Notes: a model not told the origin generated them from the letters alone. Positions 26,431 to 35,552 are shown, numbered from the stretch's first letter. The stretch is DNA of 64,000 bases from Nitrospira sp. (GCA_011523385.1 WTGX01000007.1:1-64000); one strand, 5' to 3'. Made by a program: numbers and translations.

Positions 26431-27840
26431 CTATGATATTTGTCTTTCTTTGGTTTCATTTTCCAGCCACCCACTGGCCGTTTTCTCGTCTTGTTCGATA
26501 GCCACTTCCACGGCTCGTTTGGCGCGCTCTAGCAGGTATTTCGATTGCTTGCGCAGGTTAAAGGATTCTATGACTTTTTCCTGAATTTGAGTTTGTTTCT
26601 TTGTAGAGATAATTGGCAGGAAAATCTTACCAAACTCATCCTTGTTTATGGCCGTGAGAATTGTTCCACTGCACCCATTTTTTAGTTGCAGTTGTCCAAC
26701 AACGCTCTTGAGCAATACCAACAGGGTTTCTGAACTATAGTTTTTTGAATTGATGACATGAAAGCCCGTTGAACAAAGCGCGTGGTTATATTCCTTGTCA
26801 ATCAAAGCGATACTGGATAACGATCCCTCGATTGACGAAACAATCAGATCCCCAGTTTTTACTTTACGCCTTGCTCTACTCGGCAGGTTTTGTCCTTCTT
26901 CCACCATGCAATCAGCAATCTCTCCGTTGCCGGTGATATTTGCGAGTTCGATATATTTATATTGCCGTTTGTCCTTAGGTTTATAATTTTTGTCGCTCAA
27001 AGCAACCAGATTCCCCAGCGTATCCCAACCACCTTTGTAGGCTTTAATGGTGTTGGCGATTTCCTCATATTTCGGCTGAAAGTATTCTGCGTCAATGCGT
27101 TCGGCTTGTTCCGTATCGGAATAATTCTTGACAAAGGTTAGCTGGCGCTTGGGTTGCCAATCAGTCAAGCCGAGTTCGGAGAGAAGGATGTTTTGGGCAT
27201 TGCCATAAACGCGCTTCGATTCCATAGCCTTTGAGTGCCCATAAAATGATACGTCATTTATTCTCGATTCAAAGTCACTCGATAATCGTGCAATTCTAAG
27301 CTGGCGTATATCAGGCAATATTAAGCCGGTCTGCCCCCCGCCTCTTATTGACCGCAAGATTTGATGCTGACCATATCGACCAATGAGAAATGCGTATAGA
27401 TAACCAGGGATTATTTTGCTTATTTCTACTCTTGCAATACCCAGTTTACAATTCGCTACCAGTTTTTCGGACGGCTCATACACCAGCCCGACGAGACCGG
27501 TATTCGCACCAACGATTGTAATAAGTATGTCATCCTTAAAAATGTGTGACCGCTTTAAAGCTTTAAAACAGGATTCTGGTATGTGCACGATGTTTCGATC
27601 ATGGAGCATCATGTCAGTGCCTAAATCCTGCCCCCGCAAATACCTTATACCCTCCGAGTCATCAAAATTTTCTGCTATTTTTACGTGGTTTCCGTCCGTG
27701 ACATGAGCAATGTCAGACAACATTGAATATGGGGCATTGGCAACTGTATTAAAACTATCTACAAACTCAGGCAGAAAAAATTGCGAGTCAATTCGCTCGT
27801 TCTTATTAGCTTCTGAAAGATGTGCAATGGTGACCTGCAT
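26431..27840 (-). CDS. Restriction-modification specificity subunit (HsdS/BcgIB-like)
   Basis: The 469-residue protein (start ATG 27840, preceded by GAAGGAGTGAGG) has two target-recognition halves. The first runs from about 40 to 190 (SMLSDIAHVTDGNHVKIAEN, RYLRGQDLGTDM, GGQTGLILPDIRQLRI); the second from about 290 to 450 (GNLVALSDKNYKPKDKRQYKYIELANITG, GDLIVSSIEGSLSSIALI, FGKIFLPIISTKKQTQIQEKVIESF). Each half ends in a helical spacer. The architecture is that of Type I/Type IIB S subunits, which set the bipartite DNA target. Unlike many HsdS proteins, the two halves are not close sequence repeats. It works with the nuclease-methylase encoded upstream. Confidence 0.88.
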   Translation of the reverse strand: MQVTIAHLSEANKNERIDSQFFLPEFVDSFNTVANAPYSMLSDIAHVTDGNHVKIAENFDDSEGIRYLRGQDLGTDMMLHDRNIVHIPESCFKALKRSHIFKDDILITIVGANTGLVGLVYEPSEKLVANCKLGIARVEISKIIPGYLYAFLIGRYGQHQILRSIRGGGQTGLILPDIRQLRIARLSSDFESRINDVSFYGHSKAMESKRVYGNAQNILLSELGLTDWQPKRQLTFVKNYSDTEQAERIDAEYFQPKYEEIANTIKAYKGGWDTLGNLVALSDKNYKPKDKRQYKYIELANITGNGEIADCMVEEGQNLPSRARRKVKTGDLIVSSIEGSLSSIALIDKEYNHALCSTGFHVINSKNYSSETLLVLLKSVVGQLQLKNGCSGTILTAINKDEFGKIFLPIISTKKQTQIQEKVIESFNLRKQSKYLLERAKRAVEVAIEQDEKTASGWLENETKERQIS

Positions 27841-27873
27841 CCTCACTCCTTCAACGGACCAGCGCAATATCTC

Positions 27874-28080
27874 CTACTGAACAGTTTTCCATGCCTCGTC
27901 TTCTTCTGATTTATTCCAATCTTCCGCCAGACTGTCTTCGCTGAGCAAAGCACATTCGCTGGCATTTAATAATTCCCGTTGATGTTCGATACGCTGCTTC
28001 ATGAACAGAAAGAAATCATAGACTTCCTGACGCGCCCATTCCGGCAAGACAGATACATCAATTGATTTTATTGATTGCAT
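27874..28080 (-). CDS. Small antitoxin-like protein (DUF2281-like) inside the RM operon
   Basis: The 68-residue ORF overlaps the 3' end of the nuclease-methylase gene by 13 bp and ends 34 bp before the specificity gene. Its sequence (SVLPEWARQEVYDFFLFMKQ then SEDSLAEDWNKSEEDEAW) resembles DUF2281-type small proteins often annotated as antitoxin components: a helix rich in FLxFLxxR-type residues followed by an acidic EDW...EDEAW tail. No toxin gene accompanies it. Its conserved position suggests it is translated with the RM genes, perhaps regulating or tethering them; this is inference. Confidence 0.6.
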   Translation of the reverse strand: MQSIKSIDVSVLPEWARQEVYDFFLFMKQRIEHQRELLNASECALLSEDSLAEDWNKSEEDEAWKTVQ

Positions 28081-30176
28081 GGTTCATCCCTCCAAAAGCT
28101 CAAATTTTCACCCTTCGCCCATTCTATGAAGGCTTCCGCGATGCCGTCCGGTAATTCACCTACGTGGTTGTGTAAATCATGGTCAACGATCAGATGCCCG
28201 TTTGCATCCAATTTGTCTTGACCATTGTCGTTTTTCAGATAGACGTAATCGCCGGAATTGTCTTTGCCTCCTTTTTGGGAGACAGCAAAGAAGATCGGGT
28301 AGTCACTGACTTTGGGACAAAGCTTCTCATCCCACTTCTGCACAAACAAGACACTGGTTTTGGTACCGGTGTGGGGTTTGAAGGTGTTACCGTGCAACCC
28401 GACCACCGCAAGGATACGGCCCCGCCCTGCGATAAATTCGCGTATATGCTTGTCGGATGTGTTGTTGAAGCGCCCTTGCGGCAGCACGATTGCCATGCGT
28501 CCACCAGGCTTTAGAAAATCCAGATTTCGCTCGATAAATAAAATATCACGCCCGACCTTGCTTTGTGCCTTTTTGCCATCAGCTTTGAAGCCAAGTTCGT
28601 ATTGATGCAAGATGCGGCTTTCCTTGATGTCTCCAGCAAAAGGCGGATTGGCCATCAGCACGTCAAAGTTGAACTTCTTGTTTTGACCTTTTTCGGCTCT
28701 CAGCTTTTCCAGCCTTTGAAAGCCATTGCCATAGGTGTTGATCCACTTTTTGTCTTTATCAGTTTTGTCGCCCCATCGGTCATAATCCAGCGTGTTCAAA
28801 TGCAGCACATTGGTTTCCCCATCTCCGGCAATCAGGTTCAAGGTGCGGGCCACCCTGACCGTCTTTTCGTCGAAGTCAATGCCGAACACCTTGAGAACAT
28901 TCTGTTTGTCATCTTTCGAGATTTCTTCATTGGTGAATAAATGGCCCGTCAGTTTGAAAATGGTATGCACGGGAAATCCGCAACTGCCGGAGGCCGTATC
29001 AATCATATATTCGCCGGATTTGGGATTCAGCATTTGCACACACATATCAATGATGTGACGCGGCGTGAAATATTGCCCTTTTTCTCCCTTGGCGGATTTG
29101 TTGACCAGATATTCAAATGCTTCATCCACGACCAGCAGATTGGAGTTAAACAACTTCACGTCTTGCAAGCTGGAGACGCAAACGGCCAAATGACTGTCAG
29201 AAAGCTCGAAGGTTGAGCTTTCGGGAAATACTCCCTTCCATTGTTCTTTGGCTTGATTGAACAAGTCTTGAATCTTGTTTTTCAGTTCGGTGTCTGTTTG
29301 TCCGGTATTTCTGAATTCCATGACTCTAAAATCATGATCGCCAATACTGCTGACAGCCTCCTTGAGCGCCCCATAATCCGAACCGCCGAGATAACTAGGG
29401 GGCGCAGGTTCATGTACGGCGGTCTTGGTAACCTGTTTCAGGAAGTAGTTGAGAAGGTTTTTGTCATCACGGCTTAGATATTCATCATAGAGCTTGGTAA
29501 AGATAAGTTTGAAAACTTCCTCGAATACATCAACGCCGGCGTTTGCCAGTACTTCATCTTCCATTTCCAGGATGATGTCTTTCAGAGATTTTCGCTCATT
29601 GGCGAGTTTGTCCTTGATAACCAGTTCTTTCAGTGTAAACCGTTCGCTGAGTATGTCCTTGAGGCCTTGCGTTACCTTGGGAACGGCGGTGATGTCTTCG
29701 AAATAGTTCGGGGCTTTGCGGTGGTAATGGGAGATCTTCTCACCGTTCGTCCATACACCAATGGGAGCGCCGGTAGCATTGCAATAGGAACGAAGTTGAT
29801 TTTTCCCGTCTTTGAGTTTGGGTTTCTTTAGCTCGACGATGATATAGGCGGTGTCCGAACGGTCTTTATCGAAAATGACAATATCCGCACTTTTCTTCTC
29901 CCTGCCGAAATTCACTGGATATTCAAAGGCAAGCCGTTTCTTGGGATATCCGTACTTCTTGATAAGCCGTGCAGCATAAAGCTGCCGAACGATTTCTTCC
30001 GGTTTTAACTGAATCTCCTTATCCCGAACGATGCAGGTCACAAAAGCGGTTTCCTTGCCCCTGGTGGTTTTGATAGAGAGTCTCTTCTGTAAGGATGCAA
30101 TTTCATCAGGAAAGAACAGGTCGAGATGATAATTGCTGTCTTTGAGTATCGACTGGATAATATCCGGCTGTGTCAT
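28068..30176 (-). CDS. Fused PD-(D/E)xK nuclease and N6-adenine methyltransferase (BcgIA-like / HsdM with HsdR N-terminal domain)
   Basis: The 702-residue protein starts with an HsdR-N-type nuclease domain containing the D...ExK site (SADIVIFDKDRSDTAYIIVELKKP, residues about 97-119) and the following LRSYC. From about residue 330 comes an HsdM-type methyltransferase: KGEKGQYFTPRHIIDMCVQML, SAM-binding motif MIDTASGSCGF and catalytic NPPF (DVLMANPPFAGDIKE). The combination of cleavage and methylation in one chain plus a separate S subunit is the arrangement of Type IIB BcgI-like enzymes. No ATP-dependent translocase gene is present. It starts 16 bp after the STAND gene stop. Confidence 0.85.
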   Translation of the reverse strand: MTQPDIIQSILKDSNYHLDLFFPDEIASLQKRLSIKTTRGKETAFVTCIVRDKEIQLKPEEIVRQLYAARLIKKYGYPKKRLAFEYPVNFGREKKSADIVIFDKDRSDTAYIIVELKKPKLKDGKNQLRSYCNATGAPIGVWTNGEKISHYHRKAPNYFEDITAVPKVTQGLKDILSERFTLKELVIKDKLANERKSLKDIILEMEDEVLANAGVDVFEEVFKLIFTKLYDEYLSRDDKNLLNYFLKQVTKTAVHEPAPPSYLGGSDYGALKEAVSSIGDHDFRVMEFRNTGQTDTELKNKIQDLFNQAKEQWKGVFPESSTFELSDSHLAVCVSSLQDVKLFNSNLLVVDEAFEYLVNKSAKGEKGQYFTPRHIIDMCVQMLNPKSGEYMIDTASGSCGFPVHTIFKLTGHLFTNEEISKDDKQNVLKVFGIDFDEKTVRVARTLNLIAGDGETNVLHLNTLDYDRWGDKTDKDKKWINTYGNGFQRLEKLRAEKGQNKKFNFDVLMANPPFAGDIKESRILHQYELGFKADGKKAQSKVGRDILFIERNLDFLKPGGRMAIVLPQGRFNNTSDKHIREFIAGRGRILAVVGLHGNTFKPHTGTKTSVLFVQKWDEKLCPKVSDYPIFFAVSQKGGKDNSGDYVYLKNDNGQDKLDANGHLIVDHDLHNHVGELPDGIAEAFIEWAKGENLSFWRDEPCNQ

Positions 30177-30192
30177 CTATTTTCCGTTTACT

Positions 30193-33100
30193 CTAAAATT
30201 CACGCTCTTCCCGAATTTGTGCATCCTCAATCAGACCATTTAAATGATCTATATATTTCCCTAACCACAATTGGATCTTCACTGATGAAATTTCTTTCAA
30301 CCATTGCCTTGCGGCATCACGTTTTCTTGAAAGGTAATTGCTTTCAGGTCCGGTCCATCCACCCGAATAAAAATGTCCAAATAGACTGTATGCTACACGG
30401 TCGTCATCACAAAATTTTTCGATAAATAAACACGTCAGCTTGCCACCGGCTTCTTGGTCCAGGGTTTTGGGTAAGATTTCCAGAATCAGCCATTGCCGCT
30501 TCTCCGGATCTTCCTTGAGCCATCTCAACACCTTTTCCGCCGGCAGGTAATTGGCTGCACTTGGTTTTGGCATGTCTTCGAAACCGGTATCAGCAAGCCA
30601 GTGAATCACTGTACGACGGTCATCTGGTTTTGATACTAGAATCTCCGATATAACCTTCCATGCTTCGCACGGACAATCAAACACGATCTTATCCGCGATT
30701 TCTGCAACAAAACTTGTGTCACCATGATGAGAAATTCGTCTCATATTTCTCAATATTTCGTTCAGCAAATCCACGCTTCGCGTTGGATGTTTTTTTATGA
30801 ACCCTTTCGCTATCTCATTCCCGTAATACATAGCCATGAGGTCAGCAGTTTCGGAAAGTATAGTGAGAACTTCAAACACCAACTCTTCGGGAAAATCATC
30901 AGAAGCCTCTTCGACAAAGTAAAAATTATATATAAGCTGTGTGCAGACGTTAGCAGAAGTCTTATCAGGACGTCGCAGCAGTGTGGCAATGATCTCCTGA
31001 AACAAGTGATCCGATATCTTGTCCCTGTCTTGTCTGAATGCAAAGTCGTCAAAAGCCGTTGAATCAATTTCTCCTTCCTTTAACAGGATCAACATCTCGC
31101 GCAACAAAGATTCGGTAAAATCTGAGCGCCCAATACAAGCAATGGCGATTTTCCGGGTCACGTGATTATGTAATAAATGGTGCAATAACGTTTCCCACCG
31201 CTTGCCATCCCGACGACGCAGACCACCGAAGTACCCACTCACGAAGGACGCATTGATATCGGCATGACCCGATTCGATATGTTTCAATAATTCCTCATCG
31301 AATTTAGATTCTGCCAGTTTTCCACATTCGACTCCCAACTCCGGCAGTCGATACCCTGATGCTCTAGCCAGTTTTGGTAGATGTTCGGAAAATACCGTAA
31401 AGTCTCTCATGTATTCCCCGGCCAAGTCCCGTACTCGTTTATCGGGCAATTTTGATTCCTTACTTTCTCCTCCATGAAACCTCCGATCCTCTTGCCAAGT
31501 GCTATACAGGACGTAACGTTCGGTTCGCTCCCAGAGTGACGTGCCAGTCAACACCTTATCCAATTGCCGGATTCTGCCAAGTATGGTATTTGTATTATCC
31601 GAGTTATCACTATTTCGCCAGAGGGCTCGAATGACAAACCGGATAAGCGATTTTCGATTGACCTCCTTATCTTCAGCAAGTTCAAACAGTATATCCATAA
31701 TTTCATCGGCCATCGCCTCGATTCGCATAAAATGCACAATATCCTGGGCAGCGGTGATAAATACTTCAGCGGCCCGATCCCGATCGGCTGTACTGAACCC
31801 TTTCATTTCAACACGCAGAAAGCGTAAAACCTTCCGCCAATAATCAAAGACCTCACCGTATGTCTTCGGACGCCAGAATTCGATAGTTGGTTTCAGACCC
31901 TGATATTCTGCGCCAACTATCCTGAAGGCACCCTCGGTTTTCAGCCATTGTTGACACATTTCCAATCCAAGGACGCGGCGACCGACATCGTTGCTCCTGA
32001 CCAGATCTTTCAGGATAGGAAGCCGTTTGGATGGCGCCGCCTGGGTCGCTGCCCACCCCAGCCCGACATTGAACAAGCTGAGCAAGAGCCCTTTGGAGTT
32101 ATTCGAATACCCTGCATTCTCCGCCAGCGCCATTGGGATTAACACGCTTACCGCCCGCGCAAAGGACTCATCCCACGCGGCTATCTTTTCCAAAGCCCCG
32201 ACAACATCCTGGCGACCCGCATGCCATGCATAAAGTTGTTCATGCGACCATGTTTTGACGGTGCGTTCCAGCAACGCCAATGTACCCGCCGGATCTGCCT
32301 CCGATAGATAGTTCAGAAATCGCAATCCGGTTTCCGATACAAGAAAATTATGATCGGAGAAGGGACCCGTCGTGGATAATATTTTGTCAACCACATCTTG
32401 CGCTGGCCGTACCCCATGTGCGTAAATAAACAATTGCAAAAACCAGCGTTTCATGCCGGGTGGGATTCGTTCCATGAATGCCTGAAATGGAAATCCTCGG
32501 CCGTAGTTATTCCAAAAATCCACCCACAGATACACGTGCAAGGCCTTTGGCACAATAAATAACGTATGGCTACCCTGTAATATCCGTTTAGCCCGGTAAT
32601 GTTGAACAATCTCTTGAAATCTGCCCCAAGTCATCGTTGAGTCGGTTTCGTTAACGAGACTGCATATAAATTCACCTTCTTCACTGACCGGCGATTCAAA
32701 ACCGAAGCGGTGAAAAAGGGCGATGTAGCGTAAGACGATCCGATGTTGCTCGGCCTCCCGGCTATCCATTTCTTTATGTCCGACGATAAAACGATCCCAG
32801 ATGGGAACGTCAGCAGGGGATTTCAGGACATGGTCAGGATTACTTTTCAGATTTTCGCCAACGAGATGGGCGACTCGTGGAGAGCCGCTGCACCACTCTG
32901 CCCAATTATGCAGATCGGCATTTTGTTGAAGATAGCCGAATAGGATATTTTTGATTTGCTCTTCTGCAAGTGGTGGGCAATGATACACCCGCATGGCGTT
33001 ATCATGGGTTTCATCAGGACCATGATCGATCGTGATTAATTTAATCCTGTTACGACCCTTCAGGACCGACCAGATGGAAGTTCTGTCACCATCTTCACAG

Positions 33101-34290
33101 TCATCAATCACCAATATAATGGAATAGTATCTGTCAGGTTTGAGCAGTTCCTTAAACAGTTTACTTTTTTGGAATTCTTCCCCGCGTGGCACGTAGACGA
33201 CCGAGGGGGCGATATGATCATCAGACACCGCTTCAAGTACGAGACGGGTCTTTCCGATACCCGGTTCACCGATGACGCGGATGTGTTGAACAGCATTTTC
33301 GTGGAGAGCCGCTCTTATTTCCTTGATTAATTTCTCCTGTTCACTGCCGAGTTGCAGTGCAACTCGCATTTGGGCGTCATTTTTCCTCCATCCCTCGACC
33401 GACTGAAAACCGCCGTCGTCAAGTCCAATCAGATCAAGGCAAAGAGAAGGATATTTGTCCAATTCGCCAGCTACCTGGCCTTGCCCATACACGGCGACTT
33501 TTGGCTGGACATAACCGCAGGCCTGAAATAATTCGGTCAATCGAGTGACTGCCACATCGTGTTGATGGGGCAGCAAATCATGACCCAAGGTGACGAAGGC
33601 ATACGTTCCATCCTGCTCAAGACAGATTTTTATTGCATGACCCAGGCGTTCCCTTGACGGGGCGGCATTCGATTTGCCGAATAATTCTTTTTTCAAGTCG
33701 CCGGTTTGCCAGGGCTTGAACCCTGATCCTGTTTTGATCTGATAATAGGTACTGCCTTTGGCTAATAAGGCATTGGACTTCGGTGAATTGTCTACCTTTG
33801 CATCGATGCCGCCGTCCGGTGCGTTGGTATTTGATGACAACACCACGTCTTTGTGGCTAAGCCCGTTGGCGATGGCCTCACATCGCAATAACCTCAGGAG
33901 CAGGCTCGTGCCTTGCTCAGAATTCAACTGGCCCAGTTCGCTCGGTTGAGGGGCAAACGTCGAGGGTACGGTAGTAAGACGCCGATTTATTGAGCTTGGT
34001 TTCGGCAGGACCTGCACGGGCTGTATGTTCACGTTTACACGCAGACCGGCTTTTTGGGCCAGTAACACAAGGGCATCGAGGCTGAATTTTTCGACTCGAC
34101 TCTTAAGCAAGTCGTTCAGACGAGGCTGGGTGATGCCAAGTACGTCAGCTTTTTCGGCCTGTGTGCCGGTACGTTGTTGTATGTGCTCCCGCAAGGCCGT
34201 CATCAGCGCAACCCGTTCCCTGATATCAGCGGATGATTTACGCCTCGTTTCGGCTTGACGTTGTTTTTTTATGGTTGTCTTTTTTTCCAT
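30193..34290 (-). CDS. XRE-HTH / PD-(D/E)xK nuclease / STAND-type NTPase / helical-repeat protein (Avs-like defence protein)
   Basis: This 1,365-residue multidomain protein has four regions. Residues about 25-85 form an antitoxin-type XRE helix-turn-helix (TGTQAEKADVLGITQPRLND...LDALVLLAQKAGLRVNV). Residues about 125-290 form a restriction-endonuclease-like domain with GGIDAKVD and TYYQIKTG (a D...QxK site). Residues about 305-600 are a P-loop NTPase with Walker A GEPGIGKT (341-348) and Walker B IILVIDDCED (391-400). The last 750 residues are helical repeats suited to ligand sensing. Nuclease-NTPase-sensor order is that of antiviral STAND (Avs) proteins. The N-terminal HTH fusion is unusual and suggests DNA binding or autoregulation. 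It heads the probable operon containing the RM genes. Confidence 0.8.
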   Translation of the reverse strand: MEKKTTIKKQRQAETRRKSSADIRERVALMTALREHIQQRTGTQAEKADVLGITQPRLNDLLKSRVEKFSLDALVLLAQKAGLRVNVNIQPVQVLPKPSSINRRLTTVPSTFAPQPSELGQLNSEQGTSLLLRLLRCEAIANGLSHKDVVLSSNTNAPDGGIDAKVDNSPKSNALLAKGSTYYQIKTGSGFKPWQTGDLKKELFGKSNAAPSRERLGHAIKICLEQDGTYAFVTLGHDLLPHQHDVAVTRLTELFQACGYVQPKVAVYGQGQVAGELDKYPSLCLDLIGLDDGGFQSVEGWRKNDAQMRVALQLGSEQEKLIKEIRAALHENAVQHIRVIGEPGIGKTRLVLEAVSDDHIAPSVVYVPRGEEFQKSKLFKELLKPDRYYSIILVIDDCEDGDRTSIWSVLKGRNRIKLITIDHGPDETHDNAMRVYHCPPLAEEQIKNILFGYLQQNADLHNWAEWCSGSPRVAHLVGENLKSNPDHVLKSPADVPIWDRFIVGHKEMDSREAEQHRIVLRYIALFHRFGFESPVSEEGEFICSLVNETDSTMTWGRFQEIVQHYRAKRILQGSHTLFIVPKALHVYLWVDFWNNYGRGFPFQAFMERIPPGMKRWFLQLFIYAHGVRPAQDVVDKILSTTGPFSDHNFLVSETGLRFLNYLSEADPAGTLALLERTVKTWSHEQLYAWHAGRQDVVGALEKIAAWDESFARAVSVLIPMALAENAGYSNNSKGLLLSLFNVGLGWAATQAAPSKRLPILKDLVRSNDVGRRVLGLEMCQQWLKTEGAFRIVGAEYQGLKPTIEFWRPKTYGEVFDYWRKVLRFLRVEMKGFSTADRDRAAEVFITAAQDIVHFMRIEAMADEIMDILFELAEDKEVNRKSLIRFVIRALWRNSDNSDNTNTILGRIRQLDKVLTGTSLWERTERYVLYSTWQEDRRFHGGESKESKLPDKRVRDLAGEYMRDFTVFSEHLPKLARASGYRLPELGVECGKLAESKFDEELLKHIESGHADINASFVSGYFGGLRRRDGKRWETLLHHLLHNHVTRKIAIACIGRSDFTESLLREMLILLKEGEIDSTAFDDFAFRQDRDKISDHLFQEIIATLLRRPDKTSANVCTQLIYNFYFVEEASDDFPEELVFEVLTILSETADLMAMYYGNEIAKGFIKKHPTRSVDLLNEILRNMRRISHHGDTSFVAEIADKIVFDCPCEAWKVISEILVSKPDDRRTVIHWLADTGFEDMPKPSAANYLPAEKVLRWLKEDPEKRQWLILEILPKTLDQEAGGKLTCLFIEKFCDDDRVAYSLFGHFYSGGWTGPESNYLSRKRDAARQWLKEISSVKIQLWLGKYIDHLNGLIEDAQIREEREF

Positions 34291-34298
34291 TTTCGCTA

Positions 34299-34328
34299 TT
34301 TATATTAGTATTGATATAATTATTGCAA
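34299..34328 (-). promoter_or_regulatory. Predicted promoter of the STAND/RM operon, possibly leaderless
   Basis: On the minus strand TTGCAA (34328-34323), 18 bases, then TATAAA (34304-34299). Only eight bases separate the -10 from the ATG at 34290, and there is no clear Shine-Dalgarno sequence, so the mRNA may be leaderless. Confidence 0.45.
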
Positions 34329-34341
34329 ATAATTTCACTGA
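34329..34341. repeat. 13-bp direct repeat ATAATTTCACTGA, copy 1
   Basis: This exact 13-mer directly abuts the -35 element of the STAND gene promoter and recurs at 34442-34454 in the same divergent spacer. It could be a binding site for the XRE domain or for the AbiEi-like protein. Confidence 0.6.
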
Positions 34342-34441
34342 CGAAAACTATTGTTCATCATCTTGGATTTTAGTATATTATTTCAAATATAAACAACAAG
34401 TTATAATTATATACCACCAAAACATGGGGTGTTCTTACATC

Positions 34442-34454
34442 ATAATTTCACTGA
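34442..34454. repeat. 13-bp direct repeat ATAATTTCACTGA, copy 2
   Basis: Second exact copy, 39 bases before the AbiEi-like start codon, in the same orientation as copy 1 and 113 bases from it. It is placed to regulate the AbiE-like operon. Confidence 0.6.
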
Positions 34455-34493
34455 TAATGATACTTTCAACATTTGTTGAATATAGGTATTACA

Positions 34494-35552
34494 ATGATAA
34501 AAGAACAAATAAGAATTGAAGAAGCGAGAAAGGCCGTTTTGTCGGTCTTACAGCGAATCCCGGAGTTGGCGGATATTCAGGTCCATGCGGAACCCTTGAC
34601 GGAAAAATCCAGAGCCGACCTCCTTGTCTCGTTCCGAAAGCAGAACGATAGAAAGACCTTATTGGTTGAAGTCGGTTCGTCCGGCCAGCCACGTCTAGCA
34701 CGTGCTGCAGTGCATTCATTAATTGCACTTCGGTTAAACCGGCCCGGTACCTATGGCGTATTTGTCGCGCCGTATATCTCCGATGCCTCAGCAACAATCT
34801 GTAAGGAAAGCGGAATCGGTTATATCGATTTTGTTGGCAATTGCTGGCTGCCCTTCGATTCGATCTTTATGGAAATAAAGGGAAATCCCAATCGTTTTCG
34901 TGGGAAAAGCGAACTGAAATCGTTGTTCAAACCCAAAGCCGAGCGAATCCTGCGTGCCTTATTAGATAAACCGGAACGCCAATGGTCGACAGCGGATCTC
35001 GCTGAAACGGTGAAGGTCAGCCTCGGCCAAGTTTCCAATGTTCGCAAGCTCCTTCTGGAGCGTGAATGGATACAGGATCAAAAACGAGGGATCAAATTGA
35101 CCTCTCCCCTGCAACTGCTTGATTCCTGGCTGGCCAACTACCAGCCGAATCGGAGTACCGTATATGAATTTTATGACATGAGATCCGTAGGCGAGATTGA
35201 AGCAACGATCGCGGACTTTTGCAGTCAAAGGCAGATCCTATATGCCTTCACCGGTTTTTCAGGTGCGTCGCGTTATGCTCCGGTTACCACGTACAAAACG
35301 GTCATGGTTTACATGGATAACGTGAAGACAAGCAATCTCGGGGACTTGCCTTTTAAATCCGTGACTTCCGGTGCGAACGTCAAAATTATTTCTCCTTACG
35401 ACGAAGGGGTTTATTATGGAACGCGCACCATGGAAGGACAAACCGTCGCGTCGGCCATACAGTGTTATTTTGACCTGAAAGATGAAAAGGCAAGAGGTGA
35501 AGAAGCAGCCGGGGCCTTGTTGGATCAGGTGATAAAACCTTCATGGCAGTGA
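34494..35552 (+). CDS. AbiEi-like type IV antitoxin / transcriptional regulator
   Basis: Read from ATG 34494, the protein has about 352 residues. An N-terminal restriction-endonuclease-like segment (SRADLLVSFRKQNDRKTLLVEVGSSGQPRLAR...GVFVAPYISDASATICKESGIGYIDFVGNC) is followed by a winged-helix region (KAERILRALLDKPERQWSTADLAETVKVSLGQVSNVRKLL) and a C-terminal domain. I recognise this arrangement as the AbiEi family of type IV antitoxins, which repress their operon and neutralise the toxin indirectly. Its stop overlaps the nucleotidyltransferase start by 10 bp. The listed TTG start seven codons upstream is less likely. Confidence 0.72.
   Translation: MIKEQIRIEEARKAVLSVLQRIPELADIQVHAEPLTEKSRADLLVSFRKQNDRKTLLVEVGSSGQPRLARAAVHSLIALRLNRPGTYGVFVAPYISDASATICKESGIGYIDFVGNCWLPFDSIFMEIKGNPNRFRGKSELKSLFKPKAERILRALLDKPERQWSTADLAETVKVSLGQVSNVRKLLLEREWIQDQKRGIKLTSPLQLLDSWLANYQPNRSTVYEFYDMRSVGEIEATIADFCSQRQILYAFTGFSGASRYAPVTTYKTVMVYMDNVKTSNLGDLPFKSVTSGANVKIISPYDEGVYYGTRTMEGQTVASAIQCYFDLKDEKARGEEAAGALLDQVIKPSWQ

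Noticed and set aside
26431-30176. Complete Type I restriction system
   Set aside because: No HsdR translocase gene is present and the nuclease site is fused to the methylase, favouring a BcgI-like arrangement.
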